Shown: positions 58,375 through 64,000 of the stretch, piece after piece
How the letters are laid out: each line of letters begins with the position of its first letter
Numbering within the stretch: the stretch's first letter is position 1
DNA from: Streptomyces djakartensis
GTDB taxonomy: Bacteria > Actinomycetota > Actinomycetes > Streptomycetales > Streptomycetaceae
Length of the DNA stretch: 64,000 nt
Reading direction: 5' to 3'
Assembly (NCBI RefSeq): GCF_014651075.1
Contig: NZ_BMWE01000011.1
Location: 233,761 to 297,760, forward strand
The notes under the pieces: model-generated
What the model was told of the DNA's origin: nothing
Database searches by the model: none
The model's input: only the letters and a program-made list of their open reading frames with translations
Position numbers and translations under genes: made by a program

Positions 58375-59754
58375 ATGGTGAAGGAACGTGCGCGCATTCT
58401 CGTTGTCGGTGGCGGCTACGTCGGGATGTACACGGCCCTGCGCCTCCAGCGCCGCCTGAAACGGGAACTGGACCGGGCCGAGGTGGAGATCACGGTCGTC
58501 ACACCCGACCCGTACATGACGTACCAGCCCTTCCTCCCCGAGGCCGCCGCCGGAGCCATCTCCCCACGCCACGTCGTCGTGCCCCTGCGCCGCGTCCTGC
58601 ACCGATGCCGCGTCGTCATCGGCGAGGCCACCGCCATCGACCACGCGAAACGCACCGCCACCGTCGCCACCCTCGCCACCGAGGAGGAGGGCGCCGGCGG
58701 ACAACGACTGACGTACGACGAACTCGTCCTCGCCCCCGGATCCGTCTCACGCGCCCTCCCGGTCCCCGGCCTCGCCGACCACGGCATCGGCTTCAAGACC
58801 GTCGAGGAGGCCATCGGCCTGCGCAACCACGTCATCGAACAGATGGACATCGCCTCCTCCACCCGCGACCCCGCGATCCGCGACGCGGCCCTGACCTTCG
58901 TCTTCGTCGGCGGCGGCTTCGCGGGCGTGGAGGCACTCGGCGAACTGGAGGACATGGCCCGCTACGCCGCGCGCTACTACCACAACGTCCAGCCCGAGGA
59001 CATGAAGTGGATCCTCGTCGAGGCCTCCGACCGCATCCTGCCCGAGGTCGGCGAGGAGATGGGCCGCTACACCGTCACCGAACTGCGCCGCCGCAACATC
59101 GACGTACGCCTGCGGACCCGCCTGGAGTCCTGCGCCGACCGGGTCGCGGTCCTCAGCGACGGCGCCCGCCTCCCCACCCGCACGGTCGTCTGGACGGCCG
59201 GCGTGAAACCCCACCCCGTGCTCGCCGCCACCGACCTGCCCCGCGACGACCGCGGACGGCTGAAGTGCACCGCGGAACTGACCGTCGAGGGCGCCCCGCA
59301 CGCGTGGGCCGCGGGAGACGCCGCCGCCGTCCCCGACGTCACCGCGGGTGAGCCGGGCCGCGAGTGCGCCCCCAACGCCCAGCACGCACTCCGCCAGTCC
59401 AAGGTCCTCGCCGACAACATCGTGCGTACCCTGCGCGGCGAGCCCCTGCGGACGTACGAACACGCCTACGCCGGCTCGGTCGCCTCCCTGGGCCTGCACA
59501 AGGGCGTCGCCCACGTCTACGGGCGCAAGCTCAAGGGCTGGCCCGCCTGGTTCATGCACCGCACCTACCACCTCAGCCGCGTGCCCACCTTCAACCGCAA
59601 GGCGCGCGTGCTCGCCGAATGGACGCTGGCCGGAATGTTCAAACGGGAGATCGTCTCCCTCGGTTCACTCGAACACCCGCGGGCGGAGTTCGAACTCGCG
59701 GCCGGGGGAAAGCCTCCCCAGGACCCTCGGCACAACACGAAGGGGTCGTCCTGA
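58375..59754 (+). CDS. ndh: Type II NADH dehydrogenase
   Basis: 459 aa from ATG 58375; GTG 58342 is also in frame. No clear Shine-Dalgarno. The FAD motif is ILVVGGGYVGMYTALRLQRR and the NADH motif FVFVGGGFAGVEALGELEDM. TWTAGVKPHPV-like and AAGDAAAVPD are typical. A C-terminal amphipathic stretch (WFMHRTYHLSRVPTFNRKAR) would bind the membrane. It oxidises NADH and reduces quinone without pumping protons. Confidence 0.92.
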   Translation: MVKERARILVVGGGYVGMYTALRLQRRLKRELDRAEVEITVVTPDPYMTYQPFLPEAAAGAISPRHVVVPLRRVLHRCRVVIGEATAIDHAKRTATVATLATEEEGAGGQRLTYDELVLAPGSVSRALPVPGLADHGIGFKTVEEAIGLRNHVIEQMDIASSTRDPAIRDAALTFVFVGGGFAGVEALGELEDMARYAARYYHNVQPEDMKWILVEASDRILPEVGEEMGRYTVTELRRRNIDVRLRTRLESCADRVAVLSDGARLPTRTVVWTAGVKPHPVLAATDLPRDDRGRLKCTAELTVEGAPHAWAAGDAAAVPDVTAGEPGRECAPNAQHALRQSKVLADNIVRTLRGEPLRTYEHAYAGSVASLGLHKGVAHVYGRKLKGWPAWFMHRTYHLSRVPTFNRKARVLAEWTLAGMFKREIVSLGSLEHPRAEFELAAGGKPPQDPRHNTKGSS

Positions 59755-59927
59755 CCGGACCCAGGAACTCCACCGGCCGGCCCGGCGTCTGACGGATGCC
59801 GACCCGGTCGGCACACTGCCAGACTGGTCCTCCACCGCGGGCGGGCCACCGCTCGCCCCCGGTGCGGGCCCCCGGGCCCCGGCCGGTTCCGGTGCCGGTC
59901 GCCGACGACTACACGAGGCAAGGATTC
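59755..59927. other. Short gap between NDH-2 and the PAS-PP2C gene
   Basis: About 170 G+C-rich bases. An in-frame extension of the next gene to 59796 is open but Pro/Arg-rich and unsupported by a start signal. Nothing else is visible. Confidence 0.35.
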
Positions 59928-61589
59928 GTGAACTTCACGCGCTGGAGCGCCCGGCTCCCCGGAACACAGCGCCGCGCCGCAGCGCGGACCATGCAGACGG
60001 CCTCCCCGGACCGGCGAGGGGAAGGCTCCGTACCCGCCGCCCGCGCCGAACAACTGACCGACGACGCGCCGTCCGTACCCGCCGTCGACGAACTGCGGGT
60101 GCGCGAGGTCCTCGACCGAGTCCCCTCCCTCGTCGCCCTGGTCCACGGCGCCGACCACCGCATCGCCTACGTCAACGACGCCTACACGACCGCCTTCGGC
60201 GCACGCCCCCTGGGCGAACGCGCCCGCGAGGCCCTCCCCGAACTCGACGCCCTCGGCCTGTTCCCCCTGCTGGACCAGGTCCAGCGCAGCGGCAGACCGC
60301 GCACGGTGAAGTCCCGCAAGGCACCCGACGGCCGCTGCTACACCTTCACCTGCACCCCGGTCGCCCAGGACGACGACAAGGGCGGCAGCGACGGCCGCGG
60401 CGTCCTCGTCTTCGCCACCGACGTCACCGACCACGCCGAAGCCGCCGAACGCCTGCGCGCCAGCGAACGCCGCCAGCGCGAAACCGCGGTCACCCTGCAA
60501 CGCTCCCTGCTCCCCCAGGAACTCGAAGAGCCGGACGACCTGCGCATCGCCGCCACCTACCACCCCGGCGGCACGGAAGCCGCGGTCGGCGGCGACTGGT
60601 ACGACGTGATCACTCTGGGCGGCGGCCGCACGGCCCTCGTCATCGGCGACGTCATGGGCCGCGGCGTCCGCGCGGCGGCCGTCATGGGCCAGCTCCGCAC
60701 GGCGGTCCGCGCCTACGCCCGCCTCGACCTCCCCCCGCACGAGGTCCTCCAGCTCCTCGACGGCCTGGCGGGCGAGATCGACGCCAACCAGATCGCCACC
60801 TGCGCATACGCCGTCCACGACCCGAACGAGGGCAAGCTGGTCTACGCCTCGGCCGGCCACCTCCCCATCCTCGTCCGCGACGAGAACGGCACCGTCCTGC
60901 GCGCCGACGAACCCACCGGCCCCCCGCTCGGCACCGGTGGCTGGATCCACTCCTCCGGCTCGGTCCCGCTCAGCCCCGGCTCCACGGCCGTCCTCTACAC
61001 GGACGGCCTGGTCGAGCGCCGCGACGCCGACCTGGACGAAGGCATCGCCGCCCTGGAACGCGCCCTCTCCGGCGCCACCGGCACACCCCAGGTCGTCTGC
61101 GACCGCCTGGTCCGCTCGGCCGGCGTGACCCCCGACCACGACGACGACGTGGCCGTCCTGGTCCTGCAGCACCCCGCCCGCACCGGCCCCGAGGGCGAGC
61201 TCTTCCGCAACGCCGCCCTCGAACTCCTGGGCGGCGTCGAGGCGGCGCCCCGCGCGCGTGCCTTCGCCTCCGGCGTCCTGACCAGCTGGCGCTTCCCCGC
61301 CGACCTGCACGACCTGGGCGTCCTCGCCACCAGCGAACTGGTCGCCAACTCCCTCCAGCACGGCACCCCGCCGATGCGCCTGCGCCTGCGCCGCACCGAC
61401 CGCCGCCTGATCATCGAGGTCACCGACGGCGACGACCACCTCCCCAGACGCCGCCGCGCGGAACCGGGCGACGAGTCCGGCCGCGGCATCGCCATAGTCG
61501 CCACGATCGCCTCGAACTGGGGCTGCCGCCGCACCCCCGGCGGCGGCAAGGCGGTCTGGTGCGAGTTCGCCCTGCCGCGCACCCGGTGA
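59928..61589 (+). CDS. PAS-PP2C-HATPase sensor phosphatase
   Basis: 553 aa from a GTG with AAGGATTC upstream. Residues 60-165 form a PAS domain (RVPSLVALVHGADHRIAYVN), residues 180-405 a SpoIIE/PP2C domain with all metal Asp: GGDWYDV, GDVMGRGVRAA, YTDGLVERRD and DDDVAVLVL. The C-terminal 130 residues are an RsbW-like ATPase (ATSELVANSLQHGTP, EVTDGDD). Both phosphatase and kinase halves look intact. This is a partner-switching regulator of sigma or development. It could respond to RsbT from the stressosome operon, but that is inference. Confidence 0.88.
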   Translation: MNFTRWSARLPGTQRRAAARTMQTASPDRRGEGSVPAARAEQLTDDAPSVPAVDELRVREVLDRVPSLVALVHGADHRIAYVNDAYTTAFGARPLGERAREALPELDALGLFPLLDQVQRSGRPRTVKSRKAPDGRCYTFTCTPVAQDDDKGGSDGRGVLVFATDVTDHAEAAERLRASERRQRETAVTLQRSLLPQELEEPDDLRIAATYHPGGTEAAVGGDWYDVITLGGGRTALVIGDVMGRGVRAAAVMGQLRTAVRAYARLDLPPHEVLQLLDGLAGEIDANQIATCAYAVHDPNEGKLVYASAGHLPILVRDENGTVLRADEPTGPPLGTGGWIHSSGSVPLSPGSTAVLYTDGLVERRDADLDEGIAALERALSGATGTPQVVCDRLVRSAGVTPDHDDDVAVLVLQHPARTGPEGELFRNAALELLGGVEAAPRARAFASGVLTSWRFPADLHDLGVLATSELVANSLQHGTPPMRLRLRRTDRRLIIEVTDGDDHLPRRRRAEPGDESGRGIAIVATIASNWGCRRTPGGGKAVWCEFALPRTR

Positions 61590-61606
61590 CGCGGCCGGTG
61601 CGGGGA

Positions 61607-62884
61607 TCAGACGTCCGCGGAGACGGGCGCCCCACCCCGCGCCACGATCCGGCTCTTCGCGAGCCACGGCCGATCCTGCGCTTCGGTCAGCTGCCGGCCC
61701 AACCGCACGGCAAGGACGGTGATCCCCAGGGAGAACACCAGGAACGCCACGATGTACGGCGCGTGCAGCGAGGCGCCCAGCGGCCCGCCCACCGCCGGCC
61801 CGACAGCCAACGCGAGCTGCTTGACCAGGGCGAACGCGGAGTTGTACTGCCCGGCCATCCCCTCCGGCGCGAGATCCGCGACCAGCGGGGCCACGGTCGG
61901 CGACAGCATCGCCTCACCCAGACCGAACAACGCGTACGTCGAGACGAACGCGGCCGTCGCCATCTCCTGGCTCCCGTGCCCCAGCCCCGCGTACCCGGCG
62001 ACGGCCCACGCCACGGCCCAGATCAGCCCCACGACAGCGATCACCCGCGACCGCCGGCGCCGCTCCACGAACCGCAGCACGGCGAACTGCGCGACCACGA
62101 TCACCAGCGTGTTCGCCGCCAGCGCCGTCCCCAGCGCGGACGTCGATATCCCGGCGGCCTCCACCCCGTACGCGCTCAGCCCCGACTCGAACTGCCCGTA
62201 GCAGGCGAAGAACAGCACGAAGCCCAGCACGCACAGCTGCACCATGGCCCGGTTGCCCAGCAACTGCTTCCAGCTGCCTCGCCCCGACGCCACGGGAGCC
62301 TCCCCGACCAGCGGGACATGCGGCACCCGGACCGTCACCATCACCACGACCAGCAGCAGGAACACCGCCGCCTGGATCGCGAAGAGCAGCGTGAAGGAGG
62401 CGGCACTGGTCGTGTCGACGAGATGCCCGCCGATCAGGCCGCCCACCCCGAGCCCGAGGTTCTGCAGGAAGAACTGCAGGGCGAAGGCCCGTGACCGCGT
62501 CTCAGCGGTCGAACAGTCCACGATCATCGTCGCCAGCGCCGGTTGCGTCACGGCCTGCCCGGCCCCCAGCACGGCAGCGGTCACCAGCACGGTCGCCGCA
62601 CTGCCGGCGAGCCCCAGGCCCAACGAACCCACGGCGGCGGCGACCAGGGCGGCGAGCAGCACCGGCAGCGGGCCACGCCGGACGATGGCCCGCCCGGCGA
62701 ACGGCAGCACGACCAGCGCGGCCACAGCGAAGACGGCGAGTACGAGACCCGCCGTCATGGCTCCCAGCCCCCGCACCTGCGCCACATAGACGTACAGGTA
62801 CGGGACCGTGAAGCCGAGCCCGAAAGCGCTGAGTGCGTTGCCCACGTGGATCCGGCGCATCGCTGCGCCCATCGCCCTGGTCAC
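61607..62884 (-). CDS. MFS transporter
   Basis: 425 aa from a GTG at 62884 with GAGAGG upstream; a GTG five codons earlier is also open. Twelve hydrophobic segments, with the MFS loop motif after helix 2 (GRAIVRRGPLPVLL). It resembles drug/metabolite exporters of the DHA1 type. The divergent MarR gene probably controls it, because the repeated ACTTCGAA motifs lie between them. The substrate is unknown. It converges with the PAS-PP2C gene, 17 bases apart. Confidence 0.88.
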   Translation of the reverse strand: MTRAMGAAMRRIHVGNALSAFGLGFTVPYLYVYVAQVRGLGAMTAGLVLAVFAVAALVVLPFAGRAIVRRGPLPVLLAALVAAAVGSLGLGLAGSAATVLVTAAVLGAGQAVTQPALATMIVDCSTAETRSRAFALQFFLQNLGLGVGGLIGGHLVDTTSAASFTLLFAIQAAVFLLLVVVMVTVRVPHVPLVGEAPVASGRGSWKQLLGNRAMVQLCVLGFVLFFACYGQFESGLSAYGVEAAGISTSALGTALAANTLVIVVAQFAVLRFVERRRRSRVIAVVGLIWAVAWAVAGYAGLGHGSQEMATAAFVSTYALFGLGEAMLSPTVAPLVADLAPEGMAGQYNSAFALVKQLALAVGPAVGGPLGASLHAPYIVAFLVFSLGITVLAVRLGRQLTEAQDRPWLAKSRIVARGGAPVSADV

Positions 62885-62914
62885 GTTCACCTCTCTCACA
62901 AGTTAGGTGTGAAG

Positions 62915-62936
62915 ACTTCGAAACTAAACTTCGAAG
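62915..62936. promoter_or_regulatory. Operator candidate between MFS and MarR genes
   Basis: Two ACTTCGAA repeats (62915-62922 and 62928-62935), each containing palindromic TTCGAA, are spaced 13 bases apart in the divergent gap. Confidence 0.55.
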
Positions 62937-62994
62937 CTAAAGAGTACATATCCAAGGACTTCAAGGCAAAGAACGGCCGTGCCATACTGCGCCC

Positions 62995-63543
62995 ATGGGC
63001 GACACCCCCGGCTCCGGCGAGCCGACCCTCGAAGAACAGATCGCCGCGTACCAGCGCGAGTTCCAGGACCTGGACCCCCAGGTCGAGCAGATCGTCTCCG
63101 CCCTGTCCCGCCTGAACCGCCGTATGAACGTCGCCTACGGCCGTCAGACCGCGGCCCTCGGCATCAGCAACGCCGAGTGGGAGGTACTCAAGGCCCTCGT
63201 CCTGTCCGGCGCCCCCTACCAACTGGGCCCGAGCGACCTCGCCAAGCGCCTCGGCCTCACGCCGGCCGCCATGACGCACCGGATCGACCGCATGGTCGGC
63301 GAAGGATTGGTGACCCGGGAGCGAGACGAGACGAACCGCGTACGAGTCATCGTGGAACTGACATCCGAGGGGCGTGAGAAGTGGCTGGAGGCGATGCGCC
63401 TGGCGTCGGTCTTCGAGGAGGACCTGCTCCAGGACCTGTCCCCACCCGAGCGCACAGCGCTGGGCGAGGTCCTCACCCGGCTCCTGCGCAGGGTGGAAGA
63501 CGCCCAGCCGGACGCGGGCGGCCGCCTCTCCGACCTGGAGTGA
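62995..63543 (+). CDS. MarR-family regulator of the MFS transporter
   Basis: 182 aa from the ATG at 62995. An N-terminal helix leads to the wHTH: SNAEWEVLKALVLSGAPYQL, PSDLAKRLGLTPAAMTHRIDR, MVGEGLVTRERDETNRVRVI. Divergent from the MFS gene, a classic local MarR arrangement. No inducer can be predicted. Confidence 0.9.
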   Translation: MGDTPGSGEPTLEEQIAAYQREFQDLDPQVEQIVSALSRLNRRMNVAYGRQTAALGISNAEWEVLKALVLSGAPYQLGPSDLAKRLGLTPAAMTHRIDRMVGEGLVTRERDETNRVRVIVELTSEGREKWLEAMRLASVFEEDLLQDLSPPERTALGEVLTRLLRRVEDAQPDAGGRLSDLE

Positions 63544-64000
63544 CGTGCACCTGAAAAGATCTTGACAGCGGGTGCTTGACAGCCCTCCACCGGATCCGTA
63601 AGGTTCTTCGGGTTGCCACGGAGCCGTAACGGTTCTCCGGCAGCACTTCCGCCGCACGAGCGGCATCCAACCACTAGCAAGATCACTCCCAACGGGGTTG
63701 TTTCGGCGCGTCCGAATTCAATTCGAATGGGACTGGGCGACCTGATCGACTCCGACTGGCTTCGATTTGGGAAACGCCGAGGGACCGCGCTAAAGTTGGA
63801 GACGTCGGAACGGCCCAAGGGCCGGGAAGGCAACCCCCTCTGACTGGGAATCAGGGCCGAAAGGATCTGATAGAGTCGGAAGCGCCGGAAAGGGAAACGC
63901 GAGAGCGGGAACCTGGAAAGCACCGAGGAAATCGGATCGAGAAAAGATCTGATAGAGTCGGAAACGCAAGACCGAAGGGAAGCGCCCGGAGGAAAGCCCG
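63544..64000 (+). promoter_or_regulatory. Stacked rRNA operon promoter region
   Basis: A consensus-like promoter TTGACA (63576-63581), 17 bases, TAAGGT (63599-63604) is followed by at least two copies of GATCTGATAGAGTCGGAA (63864-63881 and 63946-63963), whose TAGAGT sits at 63871 and 63953, 82 bases apart. A further TAAAGT is at 63791-63796. Streptomyces rrn operons have several tandem promoters with such repeated elements. I therefore infer that a 16S rRNA gene starts beyond the window. No gene is credible here. Confidence 0.8.

Overview
This window is chromosomal DNA from a high-G+C actinomycete, almost certainly a Streptomyces. It carries the developmental regulator bldC, an AtrA-type TetR regulator, an Lsr2-family protein, valine dehydrogenase, a SARP/AfsR-like regulator, DUF3073 and DUF6274 proteins, GTG starts, and gene order that I recall as matching the S. 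coelicolor region from purC to the gene pair beyond atrA. No phage, transposase, CRISPR array or plasmid function is visible.

Layout. 1-4.4 kb: the end of purC, three tRNA-Gly genes and a two-component/ABC exporter operon. 4.5-14.2 kb: lsrL, then purine biosynthesis (purS-purQ-purL and purF-purM) with four intervening genes (wHTH regulator, M23 peptidase, DinB-like protein, META lipoprotein). 14.2-18.4 kb: DUF3073, vdh, a conserved hypothetical gene, bldC and DUF6274. 18.6-28.8 kb: tRNA-Asp, hrpA, a tRNA-Glu/Asp/Phe cluster, a membrane metallophosphoesterase, a small zincin, a lipoprotein, a DEAD-box helicase and tRNA-Lys. 28.8-31.2 kb: an accessory-looking sulfur-transport locus (two half-size YeeE/YedE proteins plus two Cys-containing proteins sharing a C-terminal tail). 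31.4-38.1 kb: a stress-signalling block with a SigB/F-type sigma factor, a 51-residue zinc-ribbon protein, paralogous MarR regulators at both ends, an SpoIIE-type phosphatase and a translationally coupled rsbR-rsbS-rsbT-rsbX-like (stressosome) operon. 38.2-40.7 kb: ribA, a MarR regulator and a RibD-like fusion, with three copies of one operator motif. 40.8-47.4 kb: initiator tRNA, a c-di-AMP (ydaO) riboswitch with its M23 endopeptidase gene, an aldo/keto reductase, PrsW, trmB and lhgO. 47.4-63.5 kb: a sporulation-type HTH/TPR regulator, an asparagine-synthetase/lasso-cyclase homologue, an AfsR-like regulator, an ECF sigma fused to its anti-sigma domain, atrA, NDH-2, a PAS-PP2C-HATPase protein, and an MFS/MarR pair. 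The last 450 bases look like a stacked rRNA promoter region, so an rrn operon probably begins just beyond the window.

How the genes work together. The purine genes cover four enzymatic steps: PurF (first), PurSQL (FGAM synthesis), PurM and PurC (partial). The stressosome block reads as a complete partner-switching cascade: RsbR/RsbS scaffold, RsbT kinase, PP2C phosphatases and a target sigma factor. The ribA/MarR/RibD-like group looks like a small autoregulated pterin/flavin-precursor regulon. Three 112-113 bp intergenic elements with 23-bp terminal inverted repeats are dispersed over about 29 kb.

Most notable candidates for follow-up: the tRNA-Gly(UCC) with a disrupted T arm, the stressosome block with its missed zinc-ribbon gene, the MarR operator set around ribA, the dispersed inverted-repeat element, and the shared WWARL tail in the sulfur locus. 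All functional calls rest on reading sequence motifs and recalled family knowledge; no database search was run.
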